Positions 45,529-57,507 of a stretch of DNA of 64,000 bases are shown here, piece by piece. A program made the position numbers and the translations under genes. The number at the start of each line of letters is the position of its first letter. Position 1 is the stretch's first letter. The DNA is from Selaginella moellendorffii. Lineage: Eukaryota > Streptophyta > Lycopodiopsida > Selaginellales > Selaginellaceae. The notes under the pieces are model-generated. The model was not told where the DNA came from. It saw nothing but the letters and a program-made list of their open reading frames with translations, and did not search any database. The DNA lies in the NCBI RefSeq assembly GCF_000143415.4, contig NW_003314351.1, positions 121,490 to 185,489 of the forward strand, read 5' to 3'.

Positions 45529-47240
45529 TCCACGAAAGTGGTTAGTGATTCAGCTCACGCTTTTTAAAATCGTGGTTCTTACTCCCAAATGATCTCGCAG
45601 GGTGTTGGAGCTTTTCAACGAATCAGCCGTGCCTTTTCTTTTCTCTAACATCAAGCTAAGTTATTCCCAAGCGAAGGTACACGGTCGAAGTTCGGGTGGT
45701 TTATATGATGATTTTGGAATGTAAAGGTTAGTACACTTTGATTATGGTAGTGTGAATTCCGCAGTTTCTTTTCCTATGCGGCAGCTTATTTGTAGGTGGT
45801 GTTTGCCTGAACTGGGAACAGCACAGCTTTTTTTTTTTTTCACTTAAAAGCAGCTCTTTTTTGTTCTCTCATCCTGGCTAGTGAAAGATTGTTGTGTATT
45901 TTATAGTTCTTCGATCGCGAAGATCAAGCTTACTTATGTGCAGGCAATGCTACTGGAAAACTGAACCGAGCAGCAACAGGCGCGAACTTAAGGTCTTAAG
46001 ATAGATTCTCTTTACTTTTGTTCTCGATCTGATGGTGCTTTGTTTCATCCGTGCAGCTGTTACGCAGCTTTCCTTTCTCGAGATAATTGCTGTGCATATT
46101 ATAGTTCTTCGATCGCGAAGAACAAGCTTACTTATGTACAGGCAATGCTACTGGAAAACTGAACCGAGCAGCAACAGGCACGAACTGAAGGTCTGTGGAA
46201 AGCTATTTTTTTATCTTTTGTTGCTCGATGTGATTGGTTCTTTGTTTCATCCGTGCAGCTGTTGCTGGTCTTTGTTGATCGCGCTGATGTTGTGCTCCTT
46301 GGTCTCGGGGCCGTGTCCCTCGCTGCCTTGGTCTCGCTGCTGCTTTAGCTGTTGCTGGTGGTGATGGAGCTCCTCATCTTCATCGCGGTCGTCGCGTTCA
46401 TCACGCATTTCTCGGTGGTGGTGAAGCTCCGTGCTGCTCGGATGGTTCGCTGCTACTGGCAACTGCACCGACGCAGCGTTGCTGGGTGATCTCGGCGGAG
46501 ACGACGCTGCCAAGTTCTCCAGGTTCGTGTTGTCTTGAGCCTCGGTTTGGTTTGATTTCCTTCCGCGTCGATACCTTCGTCGGTACTTTCTTCTTCCTGG
46601 TCTCTGTAGATCAAAGTTTCTGTAAACTTCATCCTTTTTCTCTTTGTTTTCTTTTTCCTCAGGCGAATGAATGGAAGTTCTTTGCTTTTGCGTGAAAATG
46701 TGATGCTATGGAGACCTTTTGTTTCGATCTCTTTCGCCTCCTTCGCGTCGCCGGAGGTTTGCTTCTTCGTGCTCTCACCATCTCTTCCAGAAATCGTGGA
46801 ACTCTTTTTCCAGAAGATTTAATTGGTCTTCCTTCACTGGCGAGAGGCAAACTCTCCTCGGCTATGAAAAGGTGCGCCTAATGAAGTGAGGTGGAGCTCC
46901 ACGTTTTCGTTTTATCCGTCCACGTGGATCCTATTTTGTGAAAGAATAGCTTAAGAGTGATTAATTATTCTTAGCATATTCTTCACTTCTGACAGCTTAA
47001 AATCAAACCAATTGACCGATTTGGATATCGCTACTTACAAACCAAATTTTAAATTCTAGGAAAAGGCTTGTTGTGATCATCACTACGTCTTTTAATCGAT
47101 GCTCTTCACAATTCTGACACAAAGTTACTATGAGTATATACCGAATCTAAGCTCTGACCACAAAATAGAGGTAAAACTCGAAGGTAGAAGTTCTATATAA
47201 GCTTAAGCCAAAAAAAGAGAAAGGAAAGAGGCTCGTTTTT
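45529..47240. other. 3' region of MCTP and spacer, with a tandem repeat
   Basis: No gene is supported. It contains the MCTP 3' end, a roughly 200-bp tandem repeat (separate entry) and AT-rich DNA. The GC-rich ORFs at 46032-46513 fall within the repeat and are not gene-like. Confidence 0.5.
45878..46270. repeat. About 200-bp tandem duplication with a degenerate third part
   Basis: Two adjacent units share TATAGTTCTTCGATCGCGAAGA, CAAGCTTACTTATGT(G/A)CAGG, CAATGCTACTGGAAAACTG, AACCGAGCAGCAACAGGC and CTTTGTTTCATCCGTGCAGC at a period of about 200 bp (45904 versus 46101, 46041 versus 46240). A third partial match (GCTACTGGCAACTGCACCGA, 46452) suggests an older array. Confidence 0.9.
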
Positions 47241-47244
47241 GCGA

Positions 47245-49086
47245 TTAGCACCCAGTAGCCTTGGCTTGCTGCTGCATCCTCACACACTGGATGACGATGT
47301 TCTTGCAGAGATCACGGCGAATGGGAGGCAGTGGCTCCATGCTCTGGAACGAAGCAGGCAATGCTTGCTGGAGCTCCTCACGGGTGGCGAGATTGATCAC
47401 CAGCCTGAATCGCCTGCCATGGTTCCGATCAATCCCGACACGCTCCAAGTAGTCCTCGTCCGAGGCTGGAAGATCGTAGTTGATCACGTCCTGCCTGCCC
47501 CGAACGTACACGTTGGTCACCACGATCGACAGCGAGCGCTCGTAAACCTCCTGGAACCAAGCCACAGATGATACCAAAGGTTTGTGTTGTCGACTCATGA
47601 CTTTACCTGGAGGATGGGATCCCCGGCTGTGTATATCGCATAAGCGTGGTGCCCGCGCTCCACCATCGCCTTGGCAACCTCGGCCACCGTTTCGGCCGCG
47701 TTGCAGAAGACAGAGAACTTGTCTGGTTTACCCCTCTGCAGCTGCTCCCACAGGTCGCACACCAAGTCGAGCTTCTTCTTGCCTTCCGCCAGAGCGTAGA
47801 AGTGGCAAACGTCCAGCGTCACCCCTGGGGGCCTCGGCACAAAGGCCTTGCGTGCAAAGCGCTTGTGCACCCCCTCGACAGCGCTAGTCATGTGTGTGAC
47901 GTGCAGTCCAACACAGCCGCCAAACGAGGCAATGAACTGTACAGCACAAGTTTATTTCACCATGCAACAAGTTCTTGGAAGAATACCTCGGCCCATTCGG
48001 GGTGTGCCTCAAGGATGCTGTCGGCTTCAACCACCACTAATCGAGAAGCAGAGACTGGAGGCTCCACGTCTCCCACTTTCTCCACGCGAAGAGTGGAATG
48101 CGCTCCTGGCCCGATCTGTAACCATACAAGAACACAAGGAGATCATCGTAGTAACAGCAACGTGAGAAAGAAAGGAGTGTGTGTACCTTCACAGAGACGC
48201 CCATCTCCTGTGCACAACACCCGAGAAGCTGAGTGAGCGCGAGCAGTCTGTGATGGTCAGGAGCTAGCAGCAGTGGCGCTGCCTCGTTGCTTGCGTGCTT
48301 CACGGCCTCCCGAACAAGGCAGGGCAGCAAGGCGAGCACGCCTGACCAGCCCTGGCACACAACGTTGTCGTTACAAGCAAACGAGTCCATGACCTGAGTG
48401 GCGACCTGGTCCAGCCGTCCGGGGCAAGACCAGGCCTCTGGAACGAGCAAGCACACAAGATTAGACGAGCGAGAGAAAGCATCACAAAGCAGTGGAGGTG
48501 GAGGAGCTCTCACCAGGCAAAGTAGAAGCCACGAGACGCTGCACAGTGCAGCTGGCGCGAGCCCGACTAGGAGGAGAGAACCATTCGAGCCACCGAAACT
48601 TGGAAGGATCAAGTTCCGGTGGTGGAAGGCTCTCCTTGCCACTCACGGTCCTGAAGTGAGCGTACACCAGCCGCAGCGCCACGCTATGGAAACCAGGGAC
48701 TTCCTGGTAGGCTGCGTCATCGATGAGAATGAGCAGCGTCCCGCTGGATGCAGGGAATCCCCGAGCCTCGTCCGGAGTGGCGACCACAATATCGAGGCAG
48801 GGAGCCATCCACTCGTGCTCGAACAAGCTCCCCGCGATCTTGTCATGCTTCTGGCTCTGGATGCAAGCGCGCAGGGCTTTGAGAAGCTGAGGAACCTGCA
48901 GACGGATTCCATTTGTAGAAGCACTCTATCACCAATCCACAGAGCTCAAACCTTATGCACAAGCGTGAGCACCAGAGTCGTCGTCACAGAGCGGCTCAAC
49001 TCCACAGCCCCGGCCAGTGTCTGCCTAGAAACCTCGCCAGTCCTGCTGGAGATGGTGAGCTCCGGCGCCACAGCCAGAAAGTCCAT
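47245..49086 (-). CDS. DDX19-like DEAD-box pseudo-helicase, paralogue 1
   Basis: Six exons are inferred (49086-48952, 48895-48514, 48437-48187, 48115-47987, 47936-47607, 47550-47245) with a continuous frame: 510 aa. From exon 3 onward the protein follows a two-RecA-domain DEAD-box protein of the DDX19/DBP5/LOS4 kind: VVCQGWSGVLALLPC in the place of motif I, VVVEADSIL (motif II), FIASFGG (III), KFSVFCNAAETVAEVAKAM (IV region), VTNVYVRGRQDVINYDLP (V), YLERVGIDRNHG (VI). Every catalytic motif is altered: no GKT, VEAD for DEAD, no SAT, no H-R-x-G-R-x-x-R. ATPase activity is therefore not expected. The N-terminal 170 residues (MDFLAVAPELTISS..) are unassigned, though IVVATPDEA and LLILIDDAAY echo motifs Ib/II. 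The ORF is intact and the same changes occur in paralogue 2, so it is probably a conserved non-catalytic protein. Confidence 0.85.
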
Positions 49087-50189
49087 TGGCACGCTCTCAA
49101 GAACCCTAAATTATATAAATTTATAGGCTAAAGAACCCTAAAATACTCTATTTTTAGAAACTCATCCATACTCTCTTGATTTGATTCCTTTGCTTTCTTT
49201 TCAGGATACAGTCCAAGCTGTAAGATGCCGGGTTTTCCTTCATTCTCACATCCCTTCTAGCATCTCCTCGTAGAATCTCAGGAGCAAGGTCCAAGAAGTA
49301 ATGTATGATTGCCAAGATCGTCCTCGTGGCTGAGAGGTTCTCAAGCTCACTGTCAAGACCAGATCTGCGACCAGGCGAGTGGATGATCGCCTCGAGGTGA
49401 AACACGTTCCATATAGTCTTGTAATCGTTTTATTAGTGTTGCGAGGGTTTCGACCACACAAACCGACTCGCTGATCTCTATCGAAAAACGAACACGACAA
49501 TACAATCCACCTACACTGCCATGCCCGTTTCAGGAGTGCGCTGCAAGCTCTACGATGCCATAGCCTGCAGAGCAATGCAGCTTGTTTCAATCAATCAGGT
49601 CGTTGATCTGCTTTGCTTTCTTCATCTTGACGAATATTGGTACACCTTTTACACCATAAAGACGACGGCCCGTATGTTTTTTTTTTTGCAAATACGGATG
49701 TGAAAGTCATGAACCAGCTCGGTTGTGCTTGTCGTGAGACCTTGGTTTGCTTGAAGCAACCATTGATCAGATCAAGGACCGCTTTTTTCAGGGCTGTTTC
49801 GGTGCCACAGGTGAAGCGCCGGGTGAGTGCATAGCTAAACGTTTTACTAGGAAATATTACTATAATTGGTGGACATCACCCAAGATCACACGCTAGAATT
49901 CAATTAAGAATACAAGCATAAGAATAAACAGATGAAAATGAGGTGCTTAGGTGCAAATTATGGTTGTCTTATATATATATATATCTCAAGACTCATAACA
50001 ACTTTTCCAAGAAGAGGGGCATGCTTGACAAAATGCATAGTATATTTGATGACATTTTATTTTGGTTTTCTATGTTTTTTAAAATTTATGTTTTTATTTA
50101 ATTTTTTATTAATTAGAAATAAATTGTGCAGGTAGCAATGCTTGGTTTTCTTAATAGTAGTTTTATTATTACTTATTAATCCAATTGAT
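49087..50189. other. Spacer with an unrecognised minus-strand fragment
   Basis: Minus-strand frames around 49154-49440 read a protein-like stretch (NVFHLEAIIHSPGRRSGLDS, then LAIIHYFLDLAPEIL) bounded by a splice-like site, but I do not recognise the family and no neighbouring exon is convincing. It may be a truncated gene. The remainder is AT-rich. Confidence 0.35.
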
Positions 50190-50450
50190 CAAATAAAGTT
50201 TATAATTACAAGCATGTTTGTAATTTATAAACATAAGATTAATCTTATTGCATATCAACCATTAGATGATAGAATAAAAAATAATATACTAGAAAGGGTT
50301 TAATAAATTTAATAAATTATAAACATGTTTATAAATTATAAATACAAGATTAATCTAAATGAATAACAACCGTTAGATGATAAAATATTCTAAAATATCC
50401 AAGCATATTTTAGGTATATTCACTACCATCCCAGTCCCTACAGGTTTAAG
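50190..50450 (-). repeat. Dispersed AT-rich repeat, copy 2 (inverted relative to copy 1)
   Basis: The minus strand matches 36410-36600, with GTGAATATACC, TCTAACGGTTGTTATTC, TTTAGATTAATCTTG and TATAATTTATAAAC, then TTTTTTATTCTATC. It contains an internal second round of the same motif (CATCTAATGGTTGATATG, AGATTAATCTTATG), so it is longer than copy 1. Confidence 0.75.
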
Positions 50451-52127
50451 CAAACCAAAAACTTGAAGAGCATGGATTGAAGAATATCCTTGATTATTGT
50501 AGGTATATCCTTTAGAGTTTTCTAAAGAAAATAAAATATATCCTCTGTTTTCAAATCTAAATTTTCTTAATTTTTTTACTATTATTTTATTTTTATTTTA
50601 TTTCAGGTCATATCAAATATAAAAGAGAAAACACAGAAACCATAGTCAATTGCTGCAAAGCAATATAATTTGTAGTACACTCCAAATATGATGAGTATAA
50701 CTTAATATGTTGAGTTTTAGACCAATATCAATTCAGTATAAATCTTACCATTTTAGTAACTTTAAAAAGATAAAAATATCGAAAACAGTTTTTATCTCTA
50801 AGCATATTCTAGAATATTTTTAAATCTAACAATTTTGTCACTATATAATCTTGCATCAGCAATGACAAAGTGGCTGGATTTTTTATGCTCCCAACCTCTT
50901 CCATCACACCATGCAGTAGCAATCATTCTCATGAGCTGAGACAATAGTGGAATCCATACTAGAGGCTGCTCACCTTGGAGACCTGATGGTATGCACCAGG
51001 GCTAGCACCCTATCTATCAATCTACAAGTTTTTCTTCCTGTTCTTTTATATCTTTTTTGTTGAAAGGAGGAAGGCACCATTAAACAGAGTGTTGGATAAG
51101 ATACAAGCTGTGTCTGTGAAGGTATCTAGGGGTCTTACTCCATGAGGACTCTTGGAGTCACACAAAGAGCTAACATATCCCCTCAAAAAAATCCGAGAGA
51201 CAAGAGTTCATGGAGTGTCAAAGTGAAGGAGGAGAACAATCCAGGTGAAAAGGAAATCAGAGGAGTAACAATCTTATAAGTTACATTATACGTTTTGATT
51301 TTCTTTTCTGCTTTTTTAATTTGTTTTTGTCTTCAAACGAGCTAAGAAAATGAGATAAAGTCCTGGAAGCTCCAAGGAACATTAAGAAACAGATTTAAAC
51401 TGTTAAAACGATTATCTTATATACTTTTATAATTTTAACTTCAATTTGTATCATTCTCTCACTTTAAAATCAAAATTTTTTTGAGCTACATCTTCAAATT
51501 CATAAGGAACATTTTGCAAATTCTCCATAAGAATAACTTGATAGTTAAGTTGACCTCAATTTTACTGAATAAAAAGGATGAAAATGATGTTAGAGGATAC
51601 TTAGAAATCATTTAGCTTGCCAAAAGATTGATAGAGTAACTTGAAATGTAGATCAAATTGTTATATTCATTTACAGAATAAATATAATAAACCAATGCAA
51701 CAGCGCAGCAAATTCTTTATAAAAGATTTAAATCATTACCTTAGGAAGTTTGTAATTACAGTACAATTCATAAAATATAAACCAACATTTTTAGTTTCTC
51801 GTGATACGCATACAATTTACTCACTCGTGCACAATAAAAGTGAAGACGGAGAACAAACCAAAATCTCACAGAAAAAGGCTTGTTAATCATCACTGTGCTA
51901 AACGCTAAGCCATCGCGTAGCAAATCACGATTGCAGCGTTCTCCCCCAAATTGGAGCACAATCCAGGCAGTGAATTCAGTGTGTGAGATGGATGGATCGG
52001 GGAAGAGCTGCTCCCGGCGCCATTTTAAATTTGATTTTAAGTTTTGTGTGAGAAATCAGGAAGGTTCTTTTAGACGTAGAAGTTCTATACAAGCTTAAGC
52101 GAAAAAAGGAGAAGCTCGTTGTTGCGA
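50451..52127. other. AT-rich insertion-like spacer between the two pseudo-helicase genes
   Basis: No gene is seen. Just left of paralogue 2 (about 51870-52110) the sequence resembles the 3' flank of paralogue 1 (AGAAGTTCTATA(T/C)AAGCTTAAG(C/G)C, 47187 versus 52078), so the original tandem duplication included the 3' flank, and the AT-rich DNA between is later insertion. Confidence 0.5.
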
Positions 52128-53906
52128 TTAACACCCGGCTTGCTGCTGCATCCTCACACACTGGATGACGATATTCTTGCAGAGATCACGTTGAATGGGA
52201 GGCAGTGGCTCCATGCTCTGGAACGAAGTAGGCAATGCTTGCTGGAGCTCCTCACGGGTGGCGACATTGATCACCAGCCTGAATCGCCTGCCGTGGTTCC
52301 GATCAATCCCGACCCGCTCCAAGTAGTCCTCGTCCGAGGCCGGAAGATCGTAGTTGATCACGTCCTGCCTGCCCCGAACGTACACGTTGGTCACTACGAT
52401 TGACAGCGAGCGCTTGTAAACCTCCTGGAACCAAGTCACAAATGACGTCAAAGTTTGTGATCGACTCATGACTTTACCTGGAGGATGGGATCCCCGGCTG
52501 TGTATATCGCATAAGCGTGGTGCCCGCGCTCCACCATCGCCTTGGCAACCTCGGCCACCGTCTCGGCCGTGTTGCAGAAGACAGAGAACTTGTCTGGTTT
52601 ACCCCTCCGCAGCTGCTCCCACAGGTCGCACACCAAGTCGAGCTTCTTCTTGCCTTCCGCCAGAGCGTAGAAATGGCAAACGTCCAGCGTCACTCCTGGG
52701 GGACTCGGCACATCGGTCTTGCGTGCAAAGCGCCTGTGCACCTCCTCGACAGCGCCAGTCATGTGTGTGACGTGAAGTCCAACACAGCCGCCAAATGAGG
52801 CAATGAACTGCACAGCACAAGTTTATTTCACCATGCAACAAGTTCTTGGAAGAATACCTCGGCCCATTCGGGGTGTGCCTCAAGGATGCTGTCGGCTTCA
52901 ACAACCACTATTCGAGAAGCCGAGACTGGAGGCTCCACGTCTCCCACTTTCTCCACGCGAAGAGTGGAATCCGCTCCTGGCCCGATCTGTAATTCATACA
53001 AGAGATCATCGTAGTAACAGCAACGTGAGAAAGAAAGGAGAGTGGGTACCTTCACAGAGACGCCCATCTCCTGCGCACAACACCCAAGAAGCTGAGTAAG
53101 CGCGAGCAGCCTGTGATGGTCAGGAGCCAGCAGCAGTGGCGCTGCCTCGTTGCTTGCGTGCTTCACGGCATCCCGAACAAAGCAGGGCAGCAAGGCGAGC
53201 ACGCCTGACCAGCCCTGGCACACAACGTTGTCGTGATCAGCAAACATGCGCATGACCTGGGTGGCGACCCCATCCAGCCGTCCGGGGCAAGACCAGGCCT
53301 CTGGAACCAGCAAGATCAGACGAGCGAGAGAAAGCATTGGAAGGAGCGCTCACCAGGCAAAGCAGAAGCCACGAGACGCTGGAAAGTGTCGCTGGCACGA
53401 GCCCGTGGAGCGGGAGCGAACCATTCGTCCTGGCGGAAGTTGAACTCCGGTGTTGGAAGGCTCGCGGTCTCGAAGCGAGTGTGAACCAGCTGCAGCGCGC
53501 CGCTTTGGAAACCAGGATCGTCCTGGTAAGCTACGGCATCGATGAGAATAATAAACGTGCCGCTGGATGGCCAGAAGGCCCAAGCCTCGTCCGGGGTGGC
53601 GACCACGAAGTCGAGACACGGATCCATCCACTCGTGCTCGGGCAAGCTCCCCGCGATCTTGTCATACTGGATGCATGCACGCAAGTCTTTGAGAAGCGAC
53701 GGAACCTGTGAGACAACAAGAAGCACTCTCTAGCTCTTATCAGCAATCCACAAAGCTCAAACCTTGTGCGAAAGCGTGAGCACCAGAGTCTTCATCACAT
53801 AGTGCCGCTCCGCGCTCAGCTTGATAGCCCCGACCAGTGTCTGCATAGAAACCTCGCCATTCCTGTTGGAGAGGGTGAGCTCTGGCGCCACAGCCAGAAA
53901 GCCCAT
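52128..53906 (-). CDS. DDX19-like DEAD-box pseudo-helicase, paralogue 2
   Basis: It has the same six-exon structure as the gene at 47245-49086 (53906-53763, 53705-53354, 53300-53050, 52986-52858, 52807-52478, 52424-52128), with identical phases: 500 aa. All motif substitutions of paralogue 1 are shared (QGWSGVLA in the place of motif I, VEAD, IASF, TNVYVRGRQD, ERVGIDRNHG), which shows that catalysis was lost before the duplication. The N-terminal part (MGFLAVAPELTLSN) differs more than the helicase-like part. Frame is kept despite many substitutions, consistent with selection on the protein. By analogy with DDX19 the fold could bind RNA or nuclear-pore factors without ATP turnover, but this is speculation. 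Its start lies 141 bp from the divergent YIPF-type gene. Confidence 0.85.
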
Positions 53907-54047
53907 TTCGCGAGCTCTCAGGAACCCTATAATATAAACTTATAGCGCTAAAGAACCCTAAAATACTTATAGGGCTCCGGTTTTAGGGTACCCACATTTA
54001 GGTTAGCGCGCACGAGAGAGAAGGCGAGGCGCCGGATCGACGACGCG
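53907..54047. promoter_or_regulatory. Compact divergent promoter between pseudo-helicase 2 and the YIPF-type gene
   Basis: Only 141 bp separate the two ATGs. The interval includes AACCCTATAATATAAAC and AAGAACCCTAAAATAC; very similar sequence (AACCCTAAATTATATAAATT, AAGAACCCTAAAATAC) stands upstream of pseudo-helicase 1 at about 49101-49145. The promoter was therefore duplicated with the gene. AACCCTA (telo-box-like) occurs twice. Confidence 0.6.
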
Positions 54048-55247
54048 ATGTCGGGATACAGCACCATTGGAGGCGATGTCTCGGGCTCCGTGCCGGTAAG
54101 ATTCCGATCCAGCAGTCGCTCTAGATCTGGTTCTTTGGTAGGGTTTTGTGATCCAGAATTTGATGCGCATTTCCGCATTTCGATGTCCCAGGCAGCCGCT
54201 GGAGCAGATCACGTAGCTCTGCAATTCCAAGGTCGGTCCGCTTCGCCGCGCGTGAGATTTCTCGATTTCGAGCTCACACTTGGCTTGCAGACTCGAATTT
54301 ACAGACTTTTCCACCTACAGATGCGCGAGGGAAGCTGACAGGTTCGTCCAAACCGCCTCGTGACGCCGATGGTATAAACTAAAGAATTTTTAGAAGCTCA
54401 GACTTTTTTCTTTCTTTCTTTGCTTCGTCCTTGCGTGGTCTGAGCTTGTTCTTTTTTTCTCTTGTTTTTTTCCAGACACCTTCTCGCGTCCAGCAGAGCC
54501 AGAGCAATTCGGCTGGCATGGCTACTTCAATCTCCTCTCTTACAGACCATACTTCAACGTGGACACCTCGGACGTCGTCCAAAGGGTCGGGGACAGCTTG
54601 GTTCCTTTCAAGGGAGATTTCGTCGAGAAGACGGCCACAAATCCTGATATGTGAGTGAGAGTTTTTTGGTTTCTTCCGGTTTTGGATTCTAGCTTTGTAT
54701 TGCAGGTACGGGCCGTTTTGGATCTGCACGACTTTGATCTTTGTCACGGCAGCTCTGGGGAACTTTGCAGCCTACCTGGCTCACAAGACAAGCTCGGCTG
54801 GTGACACGAACTGGCACTACGACATAAACAAAGTCAGCTGGTCCGCGGGACTCTTCTATGGCTACGTTGGACTTCTCCCGCTCGGCTTGTACTTCGTGCT
54901 CAAGTACCTGGGAGTTGCGACGGGGCTCGTCCAGCTGTGGTGTCTATACGGCTACTCGCTTTTCATTTTCATTCCTACCTCGGTAACGTACATAGTTCAT
55001 TCCTTGCTTTTGCTAATCAGTGCTCAAACTTCTCCAGTTCTTGTCGGTCGTTCCCGTGGAGAAATTCAAGTGGGCCGTGGTAGCAGCCGCGGCTGGACTC
55101 TCGGCGACCTTTTTGGCCTTGAACCTCCGCACGCACATAAAAACGGCAAGCGAGAGATGGTTTCTGATCGTTTGCGGTTGCTTCGTTTTGCAGCTTGGCT
55201 TGGGACTTCTGATGAAGCTGTATTTCTTCACTGTCCAGTTCTCTTAA
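54048..55247 (+). CDS. YIP1-domain (YIPF1/2-type) Golgi/ER membrane protein
   Basis: Six exons are inferred: 54048-54095, 54192-54231, 54321-54371, 54476-54650, 54706-54982, 55038-55247, giving 266 aa. Phases fit throughout, and the short exons 2 and 3 supply GADHVALQFQ and GSSKPPRDADD, which are family-typical. The cytosolic N-terminus holds YFNVDTSDVVQRVGDSLVPF and the hallmark DMYGPFWICTTL, followed by five hydrophobic segments ending at FFTVQFS. YIPF proteins act in ER-Golgi and trans-Golgi trafficking with Rab GTPases. The start codon MSGYSTIGGDVSGS resembles the usual N-terminus of plant homologues. No lesion; short introns of 55-104 nt. It is divergently paired with pseudo-helicase 2. 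Confidence 0.92.
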
Positions 55248-57507
55248 CTCCTCTGTAAGGGAAATATTCACTGTAGCAACGGAGATACGTTTTCTTTTTT
55301 CGCACACGGCAGTCTTTTACTCTCCAGTCGGCGTGGTACTGCCACGAGCTTGCATGCCGGGCGAGGCAGTAATATAAAAAGCAAGGTATGGTTCTCTAGT
55401 TACTCTGTGGCCTTTCCTTCTCAGCTCCTTTTCTCGTGGACAGGCAGCAGCAATGCAAGGAAGGACGCGTAGCGCGATTAAAAATGCTGAGTGCTATAAT
55501 CTTCGCGGCCGTAGCATGCTCCAGATAAGTATTAAGTCCCATTCTTTTCTTTTCATCTGTTTTTCTTTTTTTTCATTCCTTTGTCTGCTGTTGCATCTGG
55601 CCAGAATTTGTGTTCTTTCCTTTTGGCTTGGCTCTTTCTGGCTTGAGTCCAATGCGCTCTTGTTGTTTAGTTTCAATAATTCGCGCATCGCAGGGGCAGT
55701 AATGCTTGTGGTCGGAATTATTGTGTTGAGATATCATGTTTCATGATGGATTGTTATTGGCTTTGTCTGTTGGAGATTTCATCCGGGAAGAAAAAACAAA
55801 AAAACAGGAGCTTCACGTTTCATGGTTTCGTAATCTCTTGTAGACGTTTTGCTGGACCCTCATCTTTTCTACTTAAGTTCGGTCCAAACGTACGTATCCT
55901 AGTGATCGATTACGTATGCATGTACAAAACTGTCTGCCAACTTCAGCTTTCCTTCATATGGATCACAGGATTATAGTTTGTATCTTTTCATCGTTTTCCT
56001 TTTTCATTCTTTTTGGTTGTTTGCTCTGTTTTGTTGCTGCTGCCGCTGCTGCCGCTGCTGCTGCTGCTGCTGCTGCATCTGGATGTGTTGTTGTTTCCTT
56101 CCGCTTGGATTGGAGTCCGTTGCTTGGTTGCCGTTGTTTTTATTTCCTTGTCTCGGATGGCTACAATAATTCGAACACACTCAATAATGCAGAATCATTG
56201 TGTAAGTTCATGTCTAAAGTTTGGTTGATGAATAGGCGATTTCTTTTTGCGATCTACTTTTTTAAGATAATCTAGACAAAGTTCCACGCTCGCTCGCTCG
56301 CCCCGCCTTTTTTCTCGAGATGGGGCGAAAGTTGTATAGAGATGGGAGGATGGATGTTTGCTCCTGGCTCGCTGGCTGGCTGCGTGACATAGGAATCAAC
56401 ACCACCTTTGTCCGAGAGCCTGGCACGACGAGACGAGAGGAGGGAGAGAGAGAAACGGGAGGAGAGAAAAAAGAGGAGAAACTTTCGCTTCTTCGAGACA
56501 TCATAATCTGGAGCCACGCACGAAAGGTGAGCAAAGCCAGCCAGCGAGCGAGATCAAAACAGGAAATCAAAAGCTCCAGGCTGAGGAAAAAAAAAAAAAA
56601 ACAAACAAACTTTTCCAGCAAAGTTGCAGAGGAAAAAAAAAAAAAGAAATCCTTCCATCCATCCATCATTCATTGGCGCCATCAATTTGGCCTCTCAGAC
56701 AGACACACTGTATGTGTGTGTCGCGACTACGAGAAAGCTAATGACGAACAAACCAACACTCATAACTAGCGACAAAGAGGAAGAACAAGAAAAAAAAAAT
56801 ACATATGAGAGCCTCCACTCCACACAGAGAGAAACGGCCATGAGTAATTATTCTATCCATCTCCTTCCAATCTATCAATCAATCTCTCTCTCTCTCTGCT
56901 TTTTCTCTCTCGACTCGTCACTCGACTATCGACTCACTCGATCTATAATATCTATCTAGACTTTCAGTTTCGTTGCTGCAATCAAAACGTAGCCTGTCCT
57001 GTCCGACTGTTGCGAAATGCATGCACAGCAAACAAACAACCAGAAACCAACGAGGACAATGCGACGGACGAGGCGGAGAGAAATCGAATCGAGGCAAGAG
57101 CAAGGACTTTAAACTTAAGCGATAACTTACGGACGAACAACAAGAAAAAACCAATCAATCTTAACAACAAGAGCCGCAGGACAAGAGGATCCGAGCTAAA
57201 AAAAAAAAAAGTAAGAAAAAACATACCCGTCAACATTAGAGGGAGAGATCCGTGCGTTGGTTGCTCTAATCCTCTCGTCCGTTCTTCCTTCTCGGGTTCT
57301 TCTAAGCATACGAGCGATGCGAGCGGAAGAGAGACCAGTCCTTTCGATCCCGATCCCCCACAACCACCACTCCATATAATAAATCTCCAATTCTCCTATA
57401 AAGGTACGTACTTCGTAGTAAAAATCTCGTGCTTTCCCAGCCGCCACCACCTGAAAATTCGCAAAACTATCAAACCAAAGCAGCAGTACTTTCTCGTCTC
57501 TCACCTC
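55248..57507. other. Intergenic region, 3' flanks of two convergent genes
   Basis: No gene is supported. It contains several poly-A or poly-T runs, a GCT/GCC microsatellite (56033-56077) and CT tracts. The many small ORFs are low complexity. It lies between the 3' ends of the YIPF-type and HWS-like genes. Confidence 0.6.
56033..56077. repeat. GCT/GCC trinucleotide microsatellite
   Basis: About fifteen trinucleotides are mostly GCT with a few GCC. It is non-coding as far as can be seen; the poly-Ala or poly-Leu ORFs across it are artefacts of the repeat. Confidence 0.9.

Noticed and set aside
55900..56250. Poly-Ala/Leu/Cys ORFs near 56 kb
   Set aside because: They are products of the GCT microsatellite read in three frames.
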